Shown: piece after piece, positions 26,669 through 34,763 of the stretch
Position numbering within the stretch: position 1 is the first letter of the stretch
Layout: each line of letters opens with the position of its first letter
Origin: an uncultured Alphaproteobacteria bacterium
Lineage (GTDB): Bacteria > Pseudomonadota > Alphaproteobacteria > RF32 > CAG-239
NCBI GenBank assembly: GCA_944391415.1
Contig: CALXTM010000013.1
Span: 1 to 42,763 of the forward strand
DNA: 42,763 bases
Reading direction: 5' to 3'
The notes under the pieces: model-generated
Databases searched by the model: none
Seen by the model: only the letters and a program-made list of their open reading frames with translations
Told to the model about the DNA's origin: nothing
Position numbers and translations under genes: made by a program

Positions 26669-27862
26669 TTAATTGACGGTTTTCTGCTTGGCAGTACTTG
26701 TGTCTATTTTTAAGATTTTGTAATAGCAAAAATATCGGGTAAATCTGTAGGCAATAAATACAATCAATGCAAATCTGATGTTGGTATAATCAATAATCAT
26801 GCCGATGAGCAACAACAGCAGTGATGTCCAAATGGTTGAGGCCATGTTTATTAGAGATTCCATCGTCGCGCGTTGTTTGTTGTTATATTCATTCTGCAGT
26901 AAGCCAGAAAATGCCGTGACCGTTGTGCCGTAAAGCAAATCAACCATTGACATAATAAACGGCGACAGCATATTGTTAATCCCTACGGCCAAACCGCGAA
27001 TACCAATCATCCACGAGTTAGTGGTAATAAGAGCTCCAATCGGCTTGAATTTATGGATAAGATATGGGGTATATATATAGCTGATACACTCGAAAATATT
27101 TTTTAACATTCGAGGAATTCCTAGCATATAATCAGGTATTAAGGTTTTGGCATAGACAACTTCTACTCTGTAGCTGACCTCATCGCCGAGTATCTTGGCC
27201 AAACTTATCCAGCAAAGTTTAGGATTATGGATATAGACCTTATAAATATCTTTAAGATGCCTTTGGGTTGCAGCCAATGAAACGACCTTTTTTTTATGGC
27301 CTATATCCTGATAAAAACAACTGATTATAATTGTAATAATTGCCATGATTCCCGAAAACCAAAAACAAACGATATAAGGATAATAACAGATTAAAATACC
27401 TGACAGTAAAGTTGATATAGCTGAAGAGGCCGCACCTGCACCCTTAATCCGGCTGTAGTATTCGTTGTAACGAGATATTTGCCCCTTTTGATAAATGCTT
27501 TCATACATAAAAGCTTCCAAAGTACCACTGTACAGGGCTTGGGAAAGCCCCATAATAATCGCCGCAATGAAAACCAGAATATAAGAACTATTGGTCAATA
27601 TGTCTGCCACTATAAACAAAAACAGACTTAAGAAATTACCTAAAGATGCAATAATAATCGTCTTCTTTCGTCCTATAAAATCTGAAAGAATTCCCATTGG
27701 AATCTCGCTTATCGAGCAACTAACCAACATAGTTGAAAAAACCGCCATTGCCAAGACGTAAGATCCCAATATTTGTTGATAATACAACGGAGCAATTAAA
27801 AAATGAGGGCAAAATCTGTAAAAGATCTCAAATATCAGAAAAATTCTTAAACCATTGGGCAT
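26669..27862 (-). CDS. Major facilitator superfamily transporter
   Basis: A 397-residue membrane protein with about 12 hydrophobic helices. The loop between helices 2 and 3 has the MFS motif A as GILSDFIGRKKTII. No substrate can be assigned from the sequence. A TTG seven codons upstream (27883) also opens the frame, but the ATG at 27862 has AAGG nine bases before it and is preferred. The gene is richer in Ile, Tyr and Phe and more AT-rich than its neighbours, and lies next to the hairpin repeats at 27905-27987, so recent acquisition is possible. Confidence 0.85.
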   Translation of the reverse strand: MPNGLRIFLIFEIFYRFCPHFLIAPLYYQQILGSYVLAMAVFSTMLVSCSISEIPMGILSDFIGRKKTIIIASLGNFLSLFLFIVADILTNSSYILVFIAAIIMGLSQALYSGTLEAFMYESIYQKGQISRYNEYYSRIKGAGAASSAISTLLSGILICYYPYIVCFWFSGIMAIITIIISCFYQDIGHKKKVVSLAATQRHLKDIYKVYIHNPKLCWISLAKILGDEVSYRVEVVYAKTLIPDYMLGIPRMLKNIFECISYIYTPYLIHKFKPIGALITTNSWMIGIRGLAVGINNMLSPFIMSMVDLLYGTTVTAFSGLLQNEYNNKQRATMESLINMASTIWTSLLLLLIGMIIDYTNIRFALIVFIAYRFTRYFCYYKILKIDTSTAKQKTVN

Positions 27863-27904
27863 CTGTTTAATCCTTAAGTCCAAATTTATAATTTGAAGGT
27901 GATG

Positions 27905-27987
27905 CTACCTAGTGAGAAGGTAGATCTAGGGGTTTTTTTGGTTTTAACCAAAATGATACCACCGGCGGTAGTCGGTGGTATCATTTT
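27905..27987. repeat. Second locus of the tetraloop hairpin repeat
   Basis: CCACCGGC (27959-27966), loop GGTA, and GTCGGTGG (27971-27978) repeat the design of the left-edge hairpin at 46-65, including the shared flank AAAATGATACC. Here the stem is extended to 17 bp (27950-27966 with 27971-27987). At 27905-27923 a degenerate copy of the 89-108 hairpin (CTACCT/AGGTAG followed by AT-TAG) is present, so both loci hold the same pair in opposite order. The long stem covers the stop codon of the gene at 27986-28255 and may serve as its terminator. Confidence 0.75.
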
Positions 27988-28255
27988 AATAGCTAAACCA
28001 AGAGTCTTGCTCTTGAACCTTTTGCCAGATTTCTTCGCAGAAAGCCTGAAACTCGTCACTCCTTTCGTTTGGAGCGAGTTTCAGCTCCTCTGCAAGATGA
28101 GCTGGCAGGAAACCAAGATTTCTCACCTCGGGTCCGGGAAAACCACGACCGCCGTCGTAGAATTTACCATAAACCGAGATTTCATTGTTTTCGTTAATTT
28201 CTATGAATGCTTTGGCATTCGACCAGCTGCGGCTGGCAATAATTCTTGTATCCAT
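27986..28255 (-). CDS. Small hypothetical protein, 89 residues
   Basis: I do not recognise the family. The frame begins MDTRIIASRSWSNAKAFIEI and shows ENNEISVYGKFYDGGRGFPG followed by an acidic helical second half ending EQDSWFSY; it looks like real coding sequence, not a shadow. It has no signal peptide or membrane helix. The frame extends 31 codons upstream with an unlikely composition, so the ATG at 28255 is preferred, although no ribosome site is evident; AT-rich TATAA-like sequence lies directly before it. The stop codon is embedded in the long hairpin at 27950-27987. Confidence 0.55.
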   Translation of the reverse strand: MDTRIIASRSWSNAKAFIEINENNEISVYGKFYDGGRGFPGPEVRNLGFLPAHLAEELKLAPNERSDEFQAFCEEIWQKVQEQDSWFSY

Positions 28256-28380
28256 ATTATAATGTATTTTATAGTTTTTACGGGTATTTTTATACCATAT
28301 TTTGGAGGGGAGTGCAAGATGGTTTTGACAAAAAATGAATTTTATCAAAATAAAATTTTAAATATTGAGCAAAAAAAAGC

Positions 28381-28408
28381 TTGATTATTTTTGTTTTGTG
28401 CTTTATCT
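28381..28408 (+). promoter_or_regulatory. Candidate promoter for tRNA-Leu
   Basis: TTGATT (28381-28386) and TTATCT (28403-28408) are 16 bases apart, 25 bases before the tRNA gene. The 178-base gap between 28256 and the tRNA holds nothing else I can recognise. Confidence 0.45.
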
Positions 28409-28433
28409 GTAGTGACAGCTTTATTGAAACAAA

Positions 28434-28520
28434 GCGGCCATGGCGGAATTGGTAGACGCGCAACCTTGAGGTGGTTGTGGGAGAACTCCCGTGAAGGTTC
28501 AAGTCCTTTTGGCCGCACCA
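28434..28520 (+). tRNA. tRNA-Leu, anticodon GAG
   Basis: 87 nucleotides including encoded CCA. The acceptor stem GCGGCCA/TGGCCGC, D arm, anticodon loop TTGAGGT within the CAACC/GGTTG stem, a long variable arm GGGAGAACTCCC and the T arm GAAGGTTCAAGTCCTTT fold into a class II tRNA. Confidence 0.95.
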
Positions 28521-28638
28521 AACATTTGATTGAGATGGTTGGGGATTGGTGGTCAAAATAAAGCTTTTTTTATGCCCAATGGAGATGCCAGCGATTTATT
28601 TTTTATTTTTTTATGGTTGAAAGAGGAGGTTAAAGCTT

Positions 28639-29592
28639 ATGTTTAAGGTTTGCAAGACAGATGCTAACGGAAAACTCTTAAAACTTAAGAAGACAAGGCT
28701 TTATCCGGGATCGTGGATTAATGTAATAAACCCCGGTAATGAAGAGCTTGAAAAATTGGCCTCATGGATTGACTGGGATGTTGATACCCTCAAAAGCTCG
28801 TTGGATATTGATGAGCGCTCGCGTATTGAACATGACGATAAAAATTTTATGGTGATTGTCAATTTGCCGCTATTGGATGATGATGGTCAATTTGATACAT
28901 TGCCTTGTTCAATGATATTTACTCCTAAAAATTTTGTAACTTTATGCTCGCGAGAAAATCGAATTTTGGGGGCTTTTACCAAAGCAACCGCCAGTACTTT
29001 TGATACCAAAAACAGAGCAGGGTTAATGCTTAGCATTTTGTATAAATCTACCCAGTTTTATTTGCGGTATTTGAAAATAATCAATCGCAAGACCGAATCT
29101 ATCGAATATACTTTGCGCAATACTACCAATAATCAGGAATTGTTTCAATTAATGGAAATTCAAAAATCGTTGGTGTATTTTACTACGGCTTTGAAAGATA
29201 ACCAATTGGTGTTGCAAAAATTACTGAGAATGGTTAGGGTTAAGACCATAAATACAGTTGTTTCGTTTAGTGATGATGATATTGACTTTTTGGAAGATAT
29301 TATGATTGAAAACAAGCAGGCAATAGAAATGGTTGATATGCACAGAACCATTTTGGAAAGTATGATGGATGGATTTGCCTCGGTTATTAACAATAATGTC
29401 AATCAGGTGATGAAATTCTTGGCCGCAATTACGATTATCTTGTCAATTCCTACAATGCTTGCAAGTTTTTGGGGAATGAACCTTGGTTTGCCGTTGGATG
29501 AAAGTAGGTATGGTTTTTGGTATGTGGTTGCGACATCGGCAGTGCTTACATTTTTGACGATTTTGTTCTTTCGCAAGAAAAAAATGTTTTAG
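28639..29592 (+). CDS. corA: CorA-family divalent metal ion transporter
   Basis: A 317-residue protein with a large N-terminal cytoplasmic domain and two C-terminal membrane helices (about 259-279 and 291-311). The family selectivity motif Gly-Met-Asn is present in FWGMNLGLPLD, between the helices. CorA proteins carry Mg2+ and sometimes Co2+ or Ni2+; the ion cannot be told here. A GAGGAGG ribosome site precedes the ATG. It lies 118 bases after tRNA-Leu. Confidence 0.93.
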   Translation: MFKVCKTDANGKLLKLKKTRLYPGSWINVINPGNEELEKLASWIDWDVDTLKSSLDIDERSRIEHDDKNFMVIVNLPLLDDDGQFDTLPCSMIFTPKNFVTLCSRENRILGAFTKATASTFDTKNRAGLMLSILYKSTQFYLRYLKIINRKTESIEYTLRNTTNNQELFQLMEIQKSLVYFTTALKDNQLVLQKLLRMVRVKTINTVVSFSDDDIDFLEDIMIENKQAIEMVDMHRTILESMMDGFASVINNNVNQVMKFLAAITIILSIPTMLASFWGMNLGLPLDESRYGFWYVVATSAVLTFLTILFFRKKKMF

Positions 29593-29699
29593 GATTTTAC
29601 CTTTTTTGTGTGTATCTTTTGGCTATGGCTTGAGCTGAATTGTTTTTGGGCGTAGTATCTACCGCAGTATGGTGTTTTTTTGATAAGGAATTAAAAAAA

Positions 29700-30167
29700 G
29701 TGTGGTTGGGATTGACTGTCGCTTTGGCAGTAGTGATTTTGGATCAATGCAGCAAATATTATATTTTGTGGTTTTTGCAAGAGAATGCATATGTTCCGTT
29801 TGGTGATTATTTTAATATCGTAAGAGCATGGAATACCGGTGTTAGCTTTTCGATGCTAAATGATTATGGTAATGTTGGAGCCTGGATGTTATCGGCATTG
29901 GCGGCAGGGATTGTCGTTATGTTGTTTTATTGGCTGAAAAAAGAAGATAACAGAGCTGTACAACTGGCCCTGGGGTTGATTATGGGCGGTGCAGTCGGCA
30001 ATATTGTTGACAGAGTACGTTTTGGAGCGGTGTTTGATTTTTTGGACTTTCATGTCGTAGATTGGCACTGGCCGGCGTTTAATGTCGCCGACAGTTGCAT
30101 TTGTATAGGTGCGGCAATTATTGTTTGGGAAGCTCTTAGAGCAAAAATAAATAAGAAAGGGTTATAA
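29700..30167 (+). CDS. lspA: Lipoprotein signal peptidase
   Basis: A 155-residue inner-membrane aspartic protease with four helices that cuts signal peptides of prolipoproteins. The catalytic aspartates lie in GNIVDRVRFG and FNVADSCICIG, and NTGVSFSML is the conserved N-terminal loop. The frame is open 20 codons further up to a TTG at 29640, but the GTG at 29700 has AAGGAA nine bases before it and gives a family-like start, so I prefer it. The next gene encodes a lipoprotein that would be its substrate. Confidence 0.9.
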   Translation: MWLGLTVALAVVILDQCSKYYILWFLQENAYVPFGDYFNIVRAWNTGVSFSMLNDYGNVGAWMLSALAAGIVVMLFYWLKKEDNRAVQLALGLIMGGAVGNIVDRVRFGAVFDFLDFHVVDWHWPAFNVADSCICIGAAIIVWEALRAKINKKGL

Positions 30168-30168
30168 A

Positions 30169-30351
30169 ATGATGAGAATTTTGTTGATGATTTGTGTTGT
30201 GGCCGGATTGGCCGCTTGTTCGGGACTGACAAAAGAAAAGTTGGGTATTGCCAAAGAAAGACCAAATGAAACATTGGTAGAAAAAAGAGCTCCGCTTGAT
30301 TTGCCTCCGGAGTTTGATTTGCGACCGGTGGTAACCAAGACCGAAAAATAA
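30169..30351 (+). CDS. Small lipoprotein, DUF3035-like
   Basis: A 60-residue prolipoprotein. The lipobox LAAC places the lipid-modified cysteine at residue 17, leaving a mature part of about 44 residues. The segment RPNETLVEKRAPLDLPPEF followed by DLRPV is the core of DUF3035 proteins, short alphaproteobacterial envelope lipoproteins coded between lspA and M16 peptidases, which is the place found here. Function is unknown. The start is the first of two adjacent ATG codons, two bases after the lspA stop. Confidence 0.85.
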   Translation: MMRILLMICVVAGLAACSGLTKEKLGIAKERPNETLVEKRAPLDLPPEFDLRPVVTKTEK

Positions 30352-30371
30352 ACCAAATGTCAGACAGATAA

Positions 30372-31703
30372 ATGAAAAAATTTTGGTTGGCAATATTGTT
30401 AGTCTTAAGCCTGGAACTGTGGCAAGAAGCAAAGGCCAAAGGACTGGCAACGCAAGAATTTTATCTTGATAACGGTTTGCAAGTGATTGTGATTGAAAAT
30501 CACAAAGCGCCGATTGTTGAGCAAATGTTATTTTATAAGGTCGGGGCGGTTGATGAAAAGCCAGGCCAGGGCGGAATTGCCCATTTGTTGGAACATTTGA
30601 TGTTTCGAGGAACCGCCAAGGTTGAAGGCGAGCAATTTAACAGGGCTTTGGAAAAAAACGGGGCTGAAAGCAACGCATTTACGGCACAAGATGTGACGGC
30701 ATATTACCAGTTGTTGGATATCAGCAGGTTGGAACTTGCGATGTTTTTGGAGGCCGACAGAATGCGCAACCTGGAAATTAATGATGAGGCTTTTGCCACC
30801 GAACGAGATATCGTCTTTGAGGAACGCAAACAAAGGGTTGACAGTAATCCAACGGCAATTTTTGCAGAAAATGTCAGAGCTGCTTTGTGGTTGGGGCATC
30901 CTTATGGTCGGCCGGTGACGGGACAAGACAAAGAAATCAAAAATCTGACAAGGGATATGGCAGTTGATTTTTACAGGACTTATTATGCACCAAATAATGC
31001 CATATTGGTTTTGGCCGGTGATATAGATTTGGCAACAGCCAAAAGGTTAGTAAATAAATATTACGGAAATTTGAAGCCCTCTGAATTGATAGAGACCCAA
31101 TTTGATAAGCTGCCGGGGAAATATAAGAACAAAATTGAGATGAAATTGCCGGGGGTCAAAGTCGGACGGATGATTAAAATGTTTGCAACGCCGTCACTTA
31201 ATTTTAGGCCTGAAATGGTTTATGCTTTGGAAGTTTTGGCAGAATATTTGGGTGGCGATGAGAGTGCGCCGTTGTATCAAACACTGGTGATAGATGATGA
31301 TATTGCGGCTTCTGTCAGTACTTCTTATAGCGGAATTGCAAGAAGTTATGGCGAGTTTGTGTTGAGTGTTGTTCCCAAGGGTGAAATGACAGGTGATTTT
31401 GAGGCTAAAATTGAAAATGAATGGCAAAAATCTTTGAAGAGGCTTAATCAAAAAAGACTTGATATGGTAAAACAGAAAATGTTGGTTGATTTGGTGTATT
31501 TGCAAGATAATCCGTCGGTTTTGGCGCAGATAGCCGGATATGTGGCAGCAGTCGGAGGAGAGCCTGATTATTGGCAGAATTATGCGCAAAATATAAATTC
31601 CGTAACACTTGAAGATATAACAGAGGCCGCTAAATATTTGCAGGAAAAGGCTCAGTCGGTGGTAGGGGTTTTGTATCCTGAGGAGAAGGTGTCAAATGAG
31701 TAA
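30372..31703 (+). CDS. Periplasmic M16 zinc peptidase, catalytic member
   Basis: A 443-residue protein with a signal peptide (about residues 1-22). The inverted zinc motif HLLEH is at residues 71-75 and the third ligand is a Glu near 150 (VFEERKQR), so this copy should be active. It corresponds to the PqqL/YmxG-like bacterial processing peptidases, related to the mitochondrial processing peptidase. It overlaps the next M16 gene by eight bases; the two probably form a heterodimer. The substrate is unknown. Confidence 0.9.
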   Translation: MKKFWLAILLVLSLELWQEAKAKGLATQEFYLDNGLQVIVIENHKAPIVEQMLFYKVGAVDEKPGQGGIAHLLEHLMFRGTAKVEGEQFNRALEKNGAESNAFTAQDVTAYYQLLDISRLELAMFLEADRMRNLEINDEAFATERDIVFEERKQRVDSNPTAIFAENVRAALWLGHPYGRPVTGQDKEIKNLTRDMAVDFYRTYYAPNNAILVLAGDIDLATAKRLVNKYYGNLKPSELIETQFDKLPGKYKNKIEMKLPGVKVGRMIKMFATPSLNFRPEMVYALEVLAEYLGGDESAPLYQTLVIDDDIAASVSTSYSGIARSYGEFVLSVVPKGEMTGDFEAKIENEWQKSLKRLNQKRLDMVKQKMLVDLVYLQDNPSVLAQIAGYVAAVGGEPDYWQNYAQNINSVTLEDITEAAKYLQEKAQSVVGVLYPEEKVSNE

Positions 31704-33096
31704 ACGTCCGGCATATTTGAAAAGCAAAGAAAGTTCATATTGGATTATGTCGGCGCTTTTGGCGGTGTTGATTTGGGTTGTTTATGGCTATGCCGTAAGT
31801 GATATTGAATTGCAGAGCCTGGTTGATAAATCCGAGCTTAAAGGGCGTACTTTTCAGGGTAAGGTCGAGGATATATTTTTGCCGGAGAGCAAAATTGCGG
31901 TTTATTTTATGCAAGAAGACGAGACACCTTTGGTGGCAATAAGCTTTATATTTGATAAGGCTGGTACGGCGTATGATCCGCAGGAAAAACAAGGACTGGC
32001 TGTGATGGCTGCGGCAACCCTTGAACAAGGGGCTGACGGAATAAGTGCGGACAAATTGCGCGAGGAAATGCAGCTCAATGGAATTAAGCTAAGTTTTGAG
32101 GCTGAAAAAGATTTGCTGGTTGGAAAAATTACGGCACCCAGACAAAATATAGGGTATGCGGCTGAGTTGTTGAAATTGATATTGGCAAAACCGCAGTTTG
32201 AAAAAAAATATGTGGAGGCGACCCGAGATCAAATATTGCAAACTTTGGCAGCAGAACAGGAAAGTTCGCAAACACAGTTGAAACTTGCTCTAAATCGCAG
32301 GATTTACGGTGATCACCCTTATGGACGTAATCCGTTGGGAACAAGGTCAACGGTTGAACAAATAAAGAGGTCCGACTTAAAGCAATTCGCTAAGGACAAA
32401 CTGGCAAAAAATAATTTGTATGTCGGGGTTGCCGGGAGCTTGGATAAAACAGAAGCTGCCGATTTGGTCAATAAAATATTTGGTGATTTGCCAGATGAAG
32501 CAATGGTTGAAGATATTGCCGAGGTGAATATAGATTGGCAGCAAGCTGTTGATGTCATACAACGGAATGACGGACAAAAGTTTGCAATGTTTGCGGCTGC
32601 GTCGACATGTCGAAAATGTGATGATTTTTATGCTTTGTATATCGCGAACTATTTGTTTGGCGGAGCGGGGCTTAACTCCAGAATAAATCAAGAAATGCGA
32701 GAAAAAGAAGGGCTGACATATGGCGGATATTCGGCCATGACGATAGGTGATAAGTCAAATTTGATTTTGGCAGGATTTTCTTCTTCCAAAGATAAATATG
32801 ACGAGGCAAAAAAGATATTTTTGCAAGAATGGCAAAAAGTCAGGGAAAAGGGATTTGATGAGGCCGAATTGCAGGCAGCAAAAGATTATTTGACGGCATC
32901 TTATAATTTGAGGTTTGCTTCGACAATACAAATAGCCGATATGCTGGCTTATATGCAAAAATATGATTTGGGTAGCGATTTTTTGCAAAAACGTAACACT
33001 TATGTGGAAAGCGTTACAAAAGAGGAGCTTAATCAAGCTGCCGGCAAATATTTTAATAACAATTTATTACAGGCAGAAATAGGAAATTTTGAATAA
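31696..33096 (+). CDS. M16 peptidase-like protein, non-catalytic partner
   Basis: A 466-residue protein with an N-terminal membrane segment (about 15-32) and the M16 fold. The HxxEH zinc motif is missing at the place where it should stand (around AVMAAATLEQGADG), while the C-terminal half is well kept, with FGGAGLNSRINQEMREKEGLTYGGYS as in family partners that bind substrate. It is the usual inactive half of an M16 pair, like the alpha subunit of the mitochondrial peptidase. It overlaps the upstream gene by eight bases and pgi starts 12 bases later. Confidence 0.9.
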   Translation: MSKRPAYLKSKESSYWIMSALLAVLIWVVYGYAVSDIELQSLVDKSELKGRTFQGKVEDIFLPESKIAVYFMQEDETPLVAISFIFDKAGTAYDPQEKQGLAVMAAATLEQGADGISADKLREEMQLNGIKLSFEAEKDLLVGKITAPRQNIGYAAELLKLILAKPQFEKKYVEATRDQILQTLAAEQESSQTQLKLALNRRIYGDHPYGRNPLGTRSTVEQIKRSDLKQFAKDKLAKNNLYVGVAGSLDKTEAADLVNKIFGDLPDEAMVEDIAEVNIDWQQAVDVIQRNDGQKFAMFAAASTCRKCDDFYALYIANYLFGGAGLNSRINQEMREKEGLTYGGYSAMTIGDKSNLILAGFSSSKDKYDEAKKIFLQEWQKVREKGFDEAELQAAKDYLTASYNLRFASTIQIADMLAYMQKYDLGSDFLQKRNTYVESVTKEELNQAAGKYFNNNLLQAEIGNFE

Positions 33097-33107
33097 GGAG
33101 GCAAAAA

Positions 33108-34763
33108 ATGTTTGGGTTGAATAAAAAAGAAGCAGATAAATCACGGGCGTGGAAAAGATTGGAAAAACATGCCAAAAAAATGCGCAATGTTGAAATGCTC
33201 GAAATGTTTGACAAAGATCCCGACAGAGCCAAAAAATATAGCATCAATTTTGATAATATGACGGTCGATTTTTCCAAAAACAGGATTAATGATAAAACGT
33301 TTGCCTATCTTTTGGGCTTGGCCAAAGAAGCAAAGTTAAAACAAAAAATCGAGCAGATGTTTAGCGGCGAGAAAATTAATATCACCGAAAATCGAGCAGT
33401 TTTGCATATCGCATTGCGCAACAAAAGCAATAAACCAATTTATGTTGATGGTAAAGATGTTATGCCAGAGATAAACAGAGTGTTGGGCAAAATAAAAGAG
33501 TTTTCTGAGGCAGTACGTTTGGGCAAGTTTAAAGGACAAACCGGTAAAAAGCTTACCAATATTGTTAATATCGGAATAGGCGGCTCTGATTTGGGGCCGA
33601 AAATGGCAACGGAAGCATTGAAAAAATATTGGGGTAAAGGAATAAATTGTTATTTTATTTCAAATATTGACGGGACGGCCTGTGCCGAGGTGCTAAACAA
33701 GCTTGATCCCGAAACAACATTATTTATTGCTTGCTCTAAAACATTTACCACCATTGAAACGTTGACCAATGCCAGAACATGCAGAAAATGGCTGGTCGAT
33801 GCACTGGGAGAGCCGGCTGTGGCAAAACACTTTGTGGCAGTTTCGACAAATGCCGATGAAGTGGCAAAATTCGGAATTGATACTGCAAATATGTTTGAAT
33901 TTTGGAATTTTGTCGGCGGCAGATATTCTATGTGGTCGGCAATCGGGCTGATTATTGCAATTGCGGTAGGATACGATAATTTTGAAAAAATGTTGGATGG
34001 TGCTTATGCGATGGATGAGCACTTTAGGACCAGCGAACCGGCAAAAAATATTCCGGTTGTTTTGGCGTTGTTGAGTGTTTGGTATAATAATTTCTTCGGA
34101 GTGCGCAACCATGCCGTGGTGCCCTACGACCAATATTTGACATATTTGCCGGCATATTTGCAACAGTTGGTTATGGAAAGCAACGGTAAGTTTGTTGATT
34201 TGAACAATAAAGTGGTTAAATATCAGACATCTCCGGTTATATTTGGCGGAGCAGGGACCGATGTGCAGCATTCGTTCTTTCAGATGATACACCAGGGAAC
34301 GTCTTTTGTGCCGTGCGATTTTATTATTCCGGCAATATCGCATAACGAAATAGGCGAACATCATGAGATTTTGCTTGCTAATGTTTTGGCTCAAAGCGAG
34401 GCGCTGATGAAAGGCAAGACCGTTAAAGAAGCCGCCGAAGAGTTAAAAGCAGCCGGCAAAACAAAAGATGAAATTAATTTCTTGAAAAAATATAAAAGTT
34501 TTAAGGGAAATCGCCCGTCAAATACAATCATTGTCAAAAAAATCGATGCTTATACTTTGGGTATGTTGGTGGCAATGTATGAACACAAAACATTTGTTGA
34601 AGGTGTAATCTGGAATATTGATTCGTTTGACCAAATGGGGGTAGAGCTCGGTAAGCAAATGGCTTTGAAAATTTTGCCGGAATTGCAAGGCAGCAAAGAC
34701 AGCTCGGGCCATGATTCTTCGACCAAAGCATTGATTGATCTTATAAGGAAACTAAGAAAATAA
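33108..34763 (+). CDS. pgi: Glucose-6-phosphate isomerase
   Basis: A 551-residue enzyme that interconverts glucose 6-phosphate and fructose 6-phosphate. Family motifs NIGIGGSDLGPKMA, FEFWNFVGGRYSMWSAIG and DQMGVELGKQMA are clear, and the catalytic His/Glu region is in NEIGEHHEILLAN. A perfect AAGGAGG ribosome site precedes the ATG. Its last base is shared with the mutL start (TAATG), so the two are translationally coupled. Confidence 0.97.
   Translation: MFGLNKKEADKSRAWKRLEKHAKKMRNVEMLEMFDKDPDRAKKYSINFDNMTVDFSKNRINDKTFAYLLGLAKEAKLKQKIEQMFSGEKINITENRAVLHIALRNKSNKPIYVDGKDVMPEINRVLGKIKEFSEAVRLGKFKGQTGKKLTNIVNIGIGGSDLGPKMATEALKKYWGKGINCYFISNIDGTACAEVLNKLDPETTLFIACSKTFTTIETLTNARTCRKWLVDALGEPAVAKHFVAVSTNADEVAKFGIDTANMFEFWNFVGGRYSMWSAIGLIIAIAVGYDNFEKMLDGAYAMDEHFRTSEPAKNIPVVLALLSVWYNNFFGVRNHAVVPYDQYLTYLPAYLQQLVMESNGKFVDLNNKVVKYQTSPVIFGGAGTDVQHSFFQMIHQGTSFVPCDFIIPAISHNEIGEHHEILLANVLAQSEALMKGKTVKEAAEELKAAGKTKDEINFLKKYKSFKGNRPSNTIIVKKIDAYTLGMLVAMYEHKTFVEGVIWNIDSFDQMGVELGKQMALKILPELQGSKDSSGHDSSTKALIDLIRKLRK

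Noticed and set aside
27893..28384. Rightward frame of 163 codons over the hairpin repeat and the small leftward gene
   Set aside because: It reads through the repeat hairpins, has no ribosome site and shows no family features; the leftward frame at 27986-28255 has more coding character.
29640..29699. Longer lspA from a TTG at 29640
   Set aside because: No ribosome site precedes the TTG, while the GTG at 29700 has AAGGAA nine bases before it and gives a normal family N-terminus.
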